Positions 5,502-11,743 are shown, numbered from the stretch's first letter. The stretch is DNA of 16,114 nt from an uncultured Oscillospiraceae bacterium (GCA_905205085.1 CAJLCG010000049.1:1-16114), one strand, 5' to 3'. Notes: a model not told the origin generated them from the letters alone. A program made the numbers and translations.

Positions 5502-6896
5502 ATGGCATCCATCATCAAAAGAAAGAAAAACTATTCTATTGTTTATACCTATGTGGACGAGAATGGCGAGACCAAGCAGAAATGGGAAACCCGCACTTCC
5601 TATCAAGAGGCATTGAAGCGCAAGGCAGAGATTGAGAGCCAGAAAAGCTCCAACTCTTTCCTGCCGCCCACCAATCAGAATATTGCGGAGTTTCTGTTCG
5701 ATTTTGTTTCCCTCTACGGCGAAAAGCGGTGGGGCGTATCCATGTATGACAGCCAAAACGCGCTGATTGCCAACTACATCAACCCCATCATCGGGGACAT
5801 GAAGGTGCAGGACATCACCACGCGGGTGGTGGACAAGTACATCCAGACCTTGCAGAAAACCCCTGCGGTGAACACTAGGACGCACCACGCTAAAACGGAG
5901 TTCGTGACCAACGCTACCATCGAGAAGATCATCAAACTTCTCCGCTGTGCCTTCAAGCAGGCGGTTCGGTGGGAGCTAGTTGCCAAGAACCCCTTTGACA
6001 ATGTGGTGCTGCCCAAAGTGGAATACAAGAAGCGGGACATCTGGACCGCCGATATGATCCGCACCGCCCTGGACCAGTGTACGGACAGCAAGCTCTATGT
6101 GGCAATGAATCTGGCCTTTGCCTGTTCGCTGCGCATGGGTGAGATTCTGGGACTGACCTGGAGCAATGTCCACATCTCCGATGAAGAAATCGCTGATGAT
6201 AACGCCTATGTCTACATTGATAAGGAGCTGGCACGGGCCTCAAAGCGGGCCATTGAGATGCTGGGGCAAAAAGACATCTACCATGTGTTCACGCCTCTGT
6301 TTCCAAACACCAGCACCAGGATCATTTTGAAGAAGCCTAAGACCGATTCCAGCATCCGCAAGGTGTGGCTGCCCAAGACCTTGGCTTATATCCTGCGGGA
6401 ATGGAAATCTGCGCAAGACGAGCTGCGGGCGCTGCTCCGTGACGAGTATCAGGATTACGATCTGGTGGTGGCGCTGGCCAATGGCCGCCCCTGTGAGGAC
6501 CGTATCATCCTGAAGTCGTTTGAGAAACTGCGGGAGAAAGCAGGGCTTCCCAAAGTGGTCTTTCACTCCCTCCGCCATTCCAGCACCACCTATAAGTTAA
6601 AGCTGAACCACGGCGACCTGAAGGCCACCCAGGGCGATACTGGACACGCCCAGATCGACATGATCACCAGCGTGTATGCGCACATTCTGGACGAGGACCG
6701 CAAGATCAACGCACAGAAGTTTGAGAGTGCCTTCTATGCCAATCCCGACCTGCGGTCGGTTCGTCCCCCGGAGGAACCAAAGGAACCGGTACCCGCCACA
6801 TTGGATTTAGAGACCCTGGTGGAACAGCTTCGCAAGTCGCCGGAACTGGCCAACACACTGGCTGCATTGTTGGCGTCGGCCCCATCCGAAAAATAG
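5502..6896 (+). CDS. int: Tyrosine site-specific integrase, Tn916 type (464 aa)
   Basis: This recombinase integrates and excises the element. The N-terminal part (about 1-60) is an AP2-like arm-binding domain, followed by a SAM-like core-binding domain (about 60-170). The catalytic domain holds Arg211 (SLRMGEILGL), a lysine around 277-280 (LKKPKTDS), His355 and Arg358 (HSLRHSST), His382 (GDTGHAQ) and the nucleophile Tyr392 (TSVYAH). All catalytic residues are present, so it should be active. About 60 residues after the usual end form a proline-rich linker and a helical tail (LETLVEQLRKSPELANTL). That is longer than the roughly 400 aa of Tn916 Int and might aid multimer contacts. It has a GAAAGGAAGG site, and it is transcribed towards the tRNA-Arg gene. 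Confidence 0.95.
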   Translation: MASIIKRKKNYSIVYTYVDENGETKQKWETRTSYQEALKRKAEIESQKSSNSFLPPTNQNIAEFLFDFVSLYGEKRWGVSMYDSQNALIANYINPIIGDMKVQDITTRVVDKYIQTLQKTPAVNTRTHHAKTEFVTNATIEKIIKLLRCAFKQAVRWELVAKNPFDNVVLPKVEYKKRDIWTADMIRTALDQCTDSKLYVAMNLAFACSLRMGEILGLTWSNVHISDEEIADDNAYVYIDKELARASKRAIEMLGQKDIYHVFTPLFPNTSTRIILKKPKTDSSIRKVWLPKTLAYILREWKSAQDELRALLRDEYQDYDLVVALANGRPCEDRIILKSFEKLREKAGLPKVVFHSLRHSSTTYKLKLNHGDLKATQGDTGHAQIDMITSVYAHILDEDRKINAQKFESAFYANPDLRSVRPPEEPKEPVPATLDLETLVEQLRKSPELANTLAALLASAPSEK

Positions 6897-6910
6897 GGCG
6901 GGAAAATCGT

Positions 6911-6970
6911 ATTAGCAAATCGGCGTTTTTTATTAGCAAGGCCGGAAAAATAGTTCGAAGCCAATTAGCA
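6911..6970 (+). repeat. Three ATTAGCA direct repeats after int
   Basis: ATTAGCA occurs at 6911-6917, 6932-6938 and 6964-6970, just after the integrase stop. A fourth copy on the same strand stands at 5174-5180, just before xis. Repeated heptamers next to the recombination end are what arm-type binding sites of tyrosine integrases look like. No experimental match is claimed. Confidence 0.5.
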
Positions 6971-7038
6971 GGCATACAGCGGAAAATGTATAAAATCGTT
7001 CCGGCGGAGCGGCAAAAACGCTCCAAGAAAGTGATAAC

Positions 7039-7078
7039 AAAAAACCGCTGTAAACCATCGAAAAACGGCTTACAGCGG
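7039..7078 (-). terminator. Terminator for tRNA-Arg, possibly bidirectional
   Basis: CCGCTGTAA (7045-7053) and TTACAGCGG (7070-7078) form a perfect 9-bp stem. On the minus strand it is followed by a run of six T (7039-7044) and lies eight bases after the tRNA 3' end. On the plus strand TCATTTTT follows, so it may also stop transcripts coming from int. Confidence 0.8.
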
Positions 7079-7085
7079 TCATTTT

Positions 7086-7110
7086 TGGCACCCCCGGCTG
7101 GGTTCGAACC
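7086..7110. other. Predicted ICE attachment site (tRNA-Arg 3' end)
   Basis: The int gene points at the 3' end of tRNA-Arg(CCU) with only non-coding DNA between, and GC content rises past this point. Many tyrosine integrases use the T-arm and acceptor 3' end of a tRNA as attachment core, which leaves the tRNA intact, as seen here. The second att copy should lie beyond the left edge of the window, so the core cannot be delimited. The exact crossover could also lie between 6897 and 7085. Confidence 0.4.
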
Positions 7111-7162
7111 AGTGGCCTGTCGCTTAGGAGGCGACCGCTCTATCCAACTGAGCTACGGGGGC
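7086..7162 (-). tRNA. tRNA-Arg (anticodon CCU)
   Basis: Read on the minus strand this is a complete 77-base tRNA with encoded CCA. The acceptor stem GCCCCCG pairs with CGGGGGT through one G-U pair. The D-arm is GCTC...GAGC. The anticodon stem GTCGC/GCGAC surrounds loop CTCCTAA (anticodon CCT, reading AGG). The T-loop is GGTTCGAACC. A terminator lies just behind and a strong promoter about 155 bases ahead. It decodes arginine AGG codons. Its 3' end faces the integrase gene, which makes it the likely integration target. Confidence 0.95.
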
Positions 7163-7190
7163 TTATACAGAAAATATTCAATTTTGCAGG

Positions 7191-7255
7191 GCTCCAGGAT
7201 TCGAACGATTCGATTTTTAGGAGGGGCGCGCTCTATCCTATTGAGCTACTGGCGC
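7191..7255 (-). pseudogene. Degenerate tRNA-Arg(CCU)-like sequence
   Basis: On the minus strand the acceptor ends GCGCCAG and CTGGAGC pair at six of seven positions. The D-arm GCTC...GAGC is intact, the anticodon loop CTCCTAA equals that of the neighbouring tRNA-Arg, and GTTCGAATC is a normal T-loop. The 3' half of the anticodon stem and the T-stem do not pair, and the whole is only 65 bases, some 8-11 too short. It lies 28 bases upstream of the intact tRNA in the same transcription unit. It looks like a tRNA gene that lost its variable region, perhaps by recombination. Confidence 0.7.
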
Positions 7256-7315
7256 ATATTGCAGCTGGCCTATCGCCTTGTTTCAGGCAATATTGTGTTA
7301 GCCCACAGCTTCTCT

Positions 7316-7344
7316 ATTGTAGCCTACCGCCGGAAAACTGTCAA
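7316..7344 (-). promoter_or_regulatory. Strong promoter of the tRNA-Arg unit
   Basis: On the minus strand TTGACA (7344-7339), a 17-base spacer and TACAAT (7321-7316) form a near-perfect sigma-A promoter. It faces the degenerate and intact tRNA-Arg sequences, so both would be on one transcript. Confidence 0.8.
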
Positions 7345-7401
7345 CGGGAAAGCCGCCTGGCTCCGATTATCTCCCTCTGGCAGCCACTCGTCCAAAATCG
7401 G

Positions 7402-7430
7402 TAGACGGCGGGAAGGCGGTCGTCTATACT
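7402..7430 (+). promoter_or_regulatory. Promoter and inverted-repeat operator of the LytTR operon
   Basis: TAGACG (7402-7407), a 17-base spacer and TATACT (7425-7430) form the promoter, and the LytTR gene starts 24 bases after the -10. The -35 box TAGACG is repeated inverted as CGTCTA (7421-7426), which overlaps the -10. A dimeric regulator bound here would cover both boxes. Autoregulation by the LytTR protein is the obvious guess. Confidence 0.6.
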
Positions 7431-7454
7431 AAAGGCAAGAAGGGAGGCGATGGG

Positions 7455-7916
7455 ATGCAGGTGGAAGTGAAGCTGGACCCGGAGCGCAAGGAGATCGGGA
7501 TCGTGGTGCTGGCCCCCGCTCCCTCGCCGGAGCTGGATGAGCTGGTACGGCGGCTGGAGGCAGAGCACCTCTCCCCGCTGCACGGCTGGCAGGAGGACAC
7601 CATGACCCCGCTGCCCCAGAGCCAGGTGGTGCGCTGTTACACCCAGGACAAACGGGTATACGCCACGGCGGAGGGCGGGGCGGTGTATCAGCTGCGGGAG
7701 CGGCTGTATGAACTGGAGGAGCAGCTGGACCGGCGAAAATTTGTGCGCATCTCCAACGGGGAGATTATCAATCTGGACAAGGTAACGGCGGTGGACCTGT
7801 CCCTCACCGGCACCATCCGCATGACCCTTGGGGAGGCGGGATACGCCTACGTGTCCCGGCGGTATGTAAAGAAAATTAAGGAAGTCTTACAGCTGGAAAG
7901 GAGGCGGACACGATGA
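7455..7916 (+). CDS. LytTR-family DNA-binding regulator (153 aa)
   Basis: Residues about 50-148 form a LytTR DNA-binding domain. The phrases VVRCYTQDKRVYATAEG, KFVRISNGEIINLDKV and YVSRRYVKKIKEVL are the usual strand, linker and helix signatures. There is no receiver domain; the first 50 residues are a short unrelated region. Such free-standing LytTR proteins are encoded with membrane proteins that hold them inactive (LytTR regulatory systems such as HdrRM and BrsRM of Streptococcus mutans). That layout is seen here, with the next gene overlapping by ATGA. The start ATG has GGGAGG eight bases ahead. Targets are unknown; autoregulation is likely. Confidence 0.88.
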   Translation: MQVEVKLDPERKEIGIVVLAPAPSPELDELVRRLEAEHLSPLHGWQEDTMTPLPQSQVVRCYTQDKRVYATAEGGAVYQLRERLYELEEQLDRRKFVRISNGEIINLDKVTAVDLSLTGTIRMTLGEAGYAYVSRRYVKKIKEVLQLERRRTR

Positions 7917-8701
7917 AACAAGAGACCCGGTTTTTCCTTCTGCGCATCTTTCTGGGCGGCATACTGGGGCTGCTGGTAGGAATTATTTGGACGCCCTATG
8001 TGATACACAGCCGGGAGAGCTCATTCCTGGCGGTACTGGCCTGCGTGGGCCTGGGCGCCATGGCGGGCCTTGCCACCCAGCCCTTTGCGGAGAGTGGGCG
8101 GACGCTGCTGCTCCACTCCACGGGCCATTTTGTATGTACGGCCGCCTTCTTTGCCCTGCTGGTGGTGGAGCTGAACATGGCCAAGGACGTACGCGGCGTG
8201 CTGTTCTGGGAGAGCCTGCTGCTTTTGCTCTATCTGCTCATCTGGCTGGGCCGTTGGACGGGCTGGTATTTGGAGGTGGCCCAGCTGCGGGAGCTGCTGG
8301 GTCTGGACCCCGGCCCCACTCCCTTGAAGTGGCGGGAGACTCTGCCCTACCTGCCCTTTGTCCTTTTGCTGTGCACCGCCCTTCCGCTGGGGCTGCGGGG
8401 CATCGAGCGTGTCGTGGCAGCTGACATCCCTGTCCTCACCGGACTTGTGTACCCCTACCTCATCCTGCCTGTGGCCAGCCTGTGCGCCGGGCTGTCCCTG
8501 GGCAAACGCCAGGGTGTGTGTCCCCTGTTTTTCATCGCCTGCTTCGTGTGCTATCTGCCCATGGTATACCTGCTGTTTAACGAAAGCGCCCTGTTCCACT
8601 GCTTTATGACTGCCGTCCCCGCTCTGGTGGGCAATATTCTGGGGGCACTGTGGCTGGAAAAGCGGTCCACGTCAACCCTCGACGAGGAGGAAAAACCATG
8701 A
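7913..8701 (+). CDS. Eight-helix membrane protein, DUF3021-like N-terminal half (262 aa)
   Basis: Eight hydrophobic segments lie at about 7-27, 38-56, 66-86, 97-115, 145-163, 172-193, 200-220 and 225-245. The first four helices, the tryptophan-rich WLGRWTGWYLEV and the following REL-LGL motif resemble DUF3021, a four-helix family of about 130-150 aa encoded beside LytTR regulators. The second four helices are not recognised, so the protein looks like a DUF3021-type domain with an added membrane half. Its start overlaps the LytTR stop and its stop overlaps the next start, so the three are co-translated. It probably restrains the LytTR protein at the membrane; that role is inferred from known LytTR systems. 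Confidence 0.75.
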   Translation: MKQETRFFLLRIFLGGILGLLVGIIWTPYVIHSRESSFLAVLACVGLGAMAGLATQPFAESGRTLLLHSTGHFVCTAAFFALLVVELNMAKDVRGVLFWESLLLLLYLLIWLGRWTGWYLEVAQLRELLGLDPGPTPLKWRETLPYLPFVLLLCTALPLGLRGIERVVAADIPVLTGLVYPYLILPVASLCAGLSLGKRQGVCPLFFIACFVCYLPMVYLLFNESALFHCFMTAVPALVGNILGALWLEKRSTSTLDEEEKP

Positions 8702-9201
8702 AAAAGGAAGTGCGCCTGTACAACGTGCTCTTTCCCGTGTGGCTTCTCTGGCTCTTTCCCCAAATCTTTTTGATCGTCGCCCCCGCCAACCTGCTGGTGG
8801 ACTGTCTGGTACTCACCCTGGCCCTGATGGGCCTGAAGCACAAAAACAAGTGGGCAGTGGTGAAAAAACTGGGGTTGAAATTCTGGTGGTGGGGCTTTGT
8901 TTCCGATTTTATTGGGATGGCACTCCTGCTGCCAGGGGTCTTACTCCCCTTCTTTTTCCCCCATGCGTCCTGGGCCGACGACATAAGCGCTTCCATCTAT
9001 GCCAACGCCTTCCTTCACCCCGTAGCTTTTCTTTGGATGCTGGCCGGCGTAGCCCTGGCCGGAGTGTGTATCTACCACTTCGACAAGCGGGCCATGAAGG
9101 AGTGTGAGCTACTCACCCAGCGGGAAAAGCACGTGGTGGCCCTCACCATGGCCATTGTCACCGCCCCCTGGCTGTTCTTCATCCCCTTGTACTGGTACTG
9201 A
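8698..9201 (+). CDS. Small membrane protein of the LytTR operon (167 aa)
   Basis: I do not recognise a family. About four hydrophobic segments are visible: about 9-45 (possibly two short helices), 60-80, 98-122 and 145-163. An aromatic WWWGF motif precedes the second stretch. The ATG at 8698 overlaps the previous stop by four bases and has GAGGAGG ahead of it, which rules out the longer frame from 8650. It is the last gene of the operon, with a strong terminator 16 bases after the stop. Its place suggests that it works with the DUF3021-like protein, as a second restraint on the regulator or as its output. Confidence 0.7.
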   Translation: MKKEVRLYNVLFPVWLLWLFPQIFLIVAPANLLVDCLVLTLALMGLKHKNKWAVVKKLGLKFWWWGFVSDFIGMALLLPGVLLPFFFPHASWADDISASIYANAFLHPVAFLWMLAGVALAGVCIYHFDKRAMKECELLTQREKHVVALTMAIVTAPWLFFIPLYWY

Positions 9202-9216
9202 GACAGACAGAAAAAT

Positions 9217-9256
9217 CCGGACCTGGTTTTCTCTGAAACCAGGTCCGGCTCTTTTT
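9217..9256. terminator. Bidirectional terminator between LytTR operon and thiE
   Basis: CCGGACCTGGTTT (9217-9229) pairs perfectly with AAACCAGGTCCGG (9236-9248). CTCTTTTT follows on the plus strand and ATTTTTCT on the minus strand. It separates the two convergent operons and ends both. Confidence 0.92.
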
Positions 9257-9887
9257 ATTTCAGGATGGCGTCCAGTTTTTCCCGCAGACGGCGGGCCGCC
9301 TGCTCCGGGTCCTGGGCCTTGACGATGGCACGCACCACCGCGCCGCCCTGGGCGCCGCTGCCGGTGAGGATGTCCACATTGCTCTCATCCAGGCCGCCAA
9401 TGCCCACCACACCGATGGGCACCGCTTTGACGATATCCTTTAAGGTATCGATGGAGGTGAGGACGGTGTTCACCTTGGTCTCGGTGGGGAACAGAGCCCC
9501 CACCCCCAGATAGTCCGCCCCCTGCTCATAGGCCTCCAGAGCCTGGGGCACCGTCTTAGCGGTAGCACCCACGATCTTGTCCGGGCCCATCAGCTGCCGG
9601 GCCGCCCACACGGGCAGGTCGGTCTGACCCACGTGGACACCAGCTGCGCCGCAGGCCAGGGCCACGTCCACCCGGTCGTCGATGATGAGAGGCACCCCCG
9701 CAGGGTCGGTGATCTCCTTCACCGCCTGGGCCAGACGCAGGTACTCCCGGCCGCCCCGGTTTTTCTCCCGCAGCTGCAAGAGGGTCACACCGCCCCGGCA
9801 GGCCTTCTCCACCATGTCCAAAAACCGCTTCTCGTCGTAGTAGCCGCTGTCCGTCACCAGATACAGCTTCAAATCCACAGGGTTCAT
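9255..9887 (-). CDS. thiE: Thiamine-phosphate synthase (210 aa)
   Basis: ThiE joins HMP diphosphate with thiazole phosphate to thiamine phosphate in the cytoplasm. The TIM-barrel landmarks are all present: LYLVTDSG at the start, TLLQLREKN, LIIDDRVDVAL, GVHVGQTDLP, DYLGVGALFPTETK and GVVGIGGL. They cover the phosphate and magnesium sites. The length is normal. The ATG at 9887 is preferred because AAAGG lies about nine bases ahead of it. The ATG at 9896 overlaps the thiM stop but has that site directly against it. It is the last gene of thiW-thiM-thiE and ends in the bidirectional terminator. Confidence 0.95.
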   Translation of the reverse strand: MNPVDLKLYLVTDSGYYDEKRFLDMVEKACRGGVTLLQLREKNRGGREYLRLAQAVKEITDPAGVPLIIDDRVDVALACGAAGVHVGQTDLPVWAARQLMGPDKIVGATAKTVPQALEAYEQGADYLGVGALFPTETKVNTVLTSIDTLKDIVKAVPIGVVGIGGLDESNVDILTGSGAQGGAVVRAIVKAQDPEQAARRLREKLDAILK

Positions 9888-9892
9888 ATGTT

Positions 9893-10708
9893 TCATCCTT
9901 TCTCAAAGGGGCGTACTGCCGCCTCGTTGTCCAGCTCTTCCGGCGTGAGGGTGTAGGCCGCGTCCAACAGCGCGGCGCGCAGGCTCCCCGGCCCACGGGC
10001 CTCTCGGGCTGCCCGCTCTCCGCACAGGCCCAGCATAGCCGCGGCGGCCACCGCCGCGTCCTCCGGCTCCCCTACCGCCAAAAAGGCGGCGGTAAGCACA
10101 TTGAGCATGCAGCCCGTGCCGGTAAGGCGGCTCATCATGCTGTGGCCGTTGCGGATTTCCCAGCGCCGCCCGTCGGGGGCAAACACTCCGTCCACCGGCC
10201 CCGAGGCCAGCAGCACCGCCTGCTGGCGGCTGCTAAACTCCCGCAGGGCCGAGAGGGTCTCCCCCTCCAGATGGTCCCTGCCGTCCGCGTCCACCCCGGA
10301 CATACCCTGGCGGGCACCGGAGAGACACAGGAGCTCCGACAGGTTGCCCTTCACCACCTGAGGCTGAATCCTGGCAAGGTAGTCCTGGGCGTAGCGCCGC
10401 CGCAGGCTGCTGCACCCCACGCCCACACAGTCCAGCACCACGGGCACCCCCGCCGCCCGGGCCGCCTGCCCGGCCAGCACCATGGACTCCATCCGCACGT
10501 CGGTGATGTTGCCCAGGTTCACCGCCAGGGCGGCGGCGGTGGCAGTGATCTCAGCCACCTCCCCGGGGTGCTCGGCCATAATGGGCCGTCCCCCTGCCGC
10601 CAGGATCAGGTTGGCGCAGTCGTTGATGGAGATGGGGTTTGTGATGCAGTGGATGAGGGGCTGGCGGCTGCGCAGGGCCTCCAGCAGGGCACCCAGGGAC
10701 TTGCTCAT
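9893..10708 (-). CDS. thiM: Hydroxyethylthiazole kinase (271 aa)
   Basis: ThiM phosphorylates salvaged 4-methyl-5-hydroxyethylthiazole and so supplies ThiE. The N-terminal PLIHCITNPISINDCAN, the NLGNITD stretch, VVKGNLSEL and the catalytic LTGTGCML around Cys200 are diagnostic of the ribokinase-like ThiM fold, and length is normal. One variation is seen: the usual VLDPVGxGA is VLDCVGVGC here (residues about 91-99), which other clostridial ThiM proteins may share. The start overlaps the thiW stop by ATGA, and AAGGAG lies about 11 bases ahead. Next to the thiazole transporter gene the pathway is clear: import, phosphorylate, join. Confidence 0.96.
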   Translation of the reverse strand: MSKSLGALLEALRSRQPLIHCITNPISINDCANLILAAGGRPIMAEHPGEVAEITATAAALAVNLGNITDVRMESMVLAGQAARAAGVPVVLDCVGVGCSSLRRRYAQDYLARIQPQVVKGNLSELLCLSGARQGMSGVDADGRDHLEGETLSALREFSSRQQAVLLASGPVDGVFAPDGRRWEIRNGHSMMSRLTGTGCMLNVLTAAFLAVGEPEDAAVAAAAMLGLCGERAAREARGPGSLRAALLDAAYTLTPEELDNEAAVRPFEKG

Positions 10709-11424
10709 GCGTTGACGCTCTCCTTTCGGTGGGAGAAATAGTAGTAGGCGGCCACGGCCACAAACAGGGCCAGCACCACCCAGGGCATAGCCATGGCAGC
10801 GCCGGTGGCCTTCAGCACGTTCTTCACCAGCACCAGCACCGCCAGATAGGCGATGACGCCCAGAAAGACGATGCCCATGCTGTCGCCAGCCACAGTGACC
10901 GGGCGGTCATACACCTTGGCCCCCAGCTCCCGCTGCATCTTCAGCAGCATGCCGTTTTTGGCCAGCTTCTTGAGCAGCAGGAAGGCCACACTGCCGCCGA
11001 TGAGGGTACCGGCAATGAAGGATGGCACATAGTACACCCAGGTAAGGCCGGTGTAGCCCCACCACAGGGTCATCACCGGGTAGGAGGCCACCGCACCGAT
11101 GATGCCGGTGCCCACCACCTCACCGATGACAGCGAAGATGAGCCGCCCGCCGCTGAGGCGGTACAAAATGCCAGACAGGGCCGCCCCGAACACCGCTCCG
11201 GTGAGGGCCAGAGGGGGAATGCCCATCAGGCTCATGCGAATGACGCCGATGGTGCAGGCGCACACAAAGGAATACACCGGACCCAGCAGCACCGCACACA
11301 CGATGTTGATGAGGTGGGCGGTGGGGCACATGCCCTCCACCCGGAGGATGGGGGAGATGACCACACCGACGGCCACCAGCATGGCCAGTACCACCAGGCG
11401 CAGAAGAGAGGGGTTGCGTTTCAT
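10705..11424 (-). CDS. thiW: ECF transporter S component for thiazole, extended (239 aa)
   Basis: ThiW is the membrane substrate-binding subunit of an ECF transporter for hydroxyethylthiazole. It needs shared EcfA/EcfT subunits from elsewhere. The family pattern is clear: VVISPILRVEGMCPTAHLIN in helix 2, then about five helices up to residue 155. Typical ThiW proteins are about 160-170 aa. Here some 75 residues follow, with a charged linker and two more hydrophobic segments (about 183-203 and 211-230). The ATG at 11424 has AAAAGGAG (11440-11433) ahead of it; the open frame further upstream lies in the riboswitch leader. Gene order and a TPP riboswitch support the role. The Shine-Dalgarno is buried in a hairpin. 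Confidence 0.88.
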   Translation of the reverse strand: MKRNPSLLRLVVLAMLVAVGVVISPILRVEGMCPTAHLINIVCAVLLGPVYSFVCACTIGVIRMSLMGIPPLALTGAVFGAALSGILYRLSGGRLIFAVIGEVVGTGIIGAVASYPVMTLWWGYTGLTWVYYVPSFIAGTLIGGSVAFLLLKKLAKNGMLLKMQRELGAKVYDRPVTVAGDSMGIVFLGVIAYLAVLVLVKNVLKATGAAMAMPWVVLALFVAVAAYYYFSHRKESVNA

Positions 11425-11431
11425 AAAAAAG

Positions 11432-11466
11432 ACTCCTTTTCCCAAAAGCTTCCGCGGAAAAGGAGT
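11432..11466 (-). promoter_or_regulatory. Hairpin burying the thiW Shine-Dalgarno
   Basis: On the minus strand ACTCCTTTTCC (11466-11456) pairs perfectly with GGAAAAGGAGT (11442-11432) around a 13-base loop. The right arm is the thiW Shine-Dalgarno. TCTTTTTT then runs straight into the ATG, so the same hairpin could stop translation or act as a second intrinsic terminator. Something upstream must open it for thiW to be expressed. Confidence 0.75.
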
Positions 11467-11478
11467 GGAATCCCACAA

Positions 11479-11603
11479 GGACAGCCCTCCCCCACGCCGG
11501 TCGCCCGGCGCCGCGGAGCCCCCGCCCGGCAACACTCCGGGTCGGGTCGGTCGAAGCTTGCTGGCTTCCTCTCATGCCGGAACACGGCCTCCCATCGCTG
11601 TCC
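11479..11603 (-). promoter_or_regulatory. Divergent second TPP-aptamer-like fold in the thiW leader
   Basis: Read on the minus strand, TGAGAGGAAG (11574-11565), a short hairpin and CTTCGACC (11556-11549) repeat exactly the same two blocks of the canonical TPP riboswitch upstream (11801-11792 and 11786-11779). As there, they follow GGGAG plus a small P3-like hairpin. They precede a stem-loop CCCGG-AGTGTTG-CCGGG and then GGGGG, where the canonical aptamer has GCGG-ATCATG-CCGC and TAGGG. So the pyrimidine-binding half is kept and the diphosphate-binding half is altered. An outer GGACAGC/GCTGTCC helix (11603-11597 with 11485-11479) and a GCGA-capped hairpin (11495-11510) frame it. It may be a variant sensor or a decayed duplicate. 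Confidence 0.5.
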
Positions 11604-11688
11604 AGTTGTACACGAAAGCAGGACACAGGCCCAGGGCGCTCCCCCTCGGCCTGCCGCCTTTGGCAGTCCTTCCTCGCGCTTCCGTCCG

Positions 11689-11741
11689 AAAAAACAAAAG
11701 AGGCGTGCCGCAGGCACGCCCGGACGCGCAGCAGCGCGTCC
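11689..11741 (-). terminator. Expression platform terminator of the thiW TPP riboswitch
   Basis: On the minus strand GGCGTGCC-TGC-GGCACGCC (11720-11702) is followed by TCTTTTGTTTTTT. A second hairpin, GGACGCGC with GCGCGTCC (11741-11722), lies between it and the aptamer. The terminator should form when TPP is bound and stop transcription before thiW. Confidence 0.85.
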
Positions 11742-11743
11742 AC

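Noticed and set aside
6986..7432. A 148-codon open frame on the + strand
   Set aside because: It runs antisense through the tRNA-Arg gene, the degenerate tRNA and the tRNA promoter, has no good ribosome binding site and resembles no family.
11454..11625. Cobalamin-riboswitch-like words on the + strand (GTGGAATCC... and ACGAAAGCAGGACACAGGCC)
   Set aside because: The conserved GCCACTG and GGGAA core is missing and no + strand gene follows. The strand-symmetric pairing is better explained by the minus-strand thiW leader.
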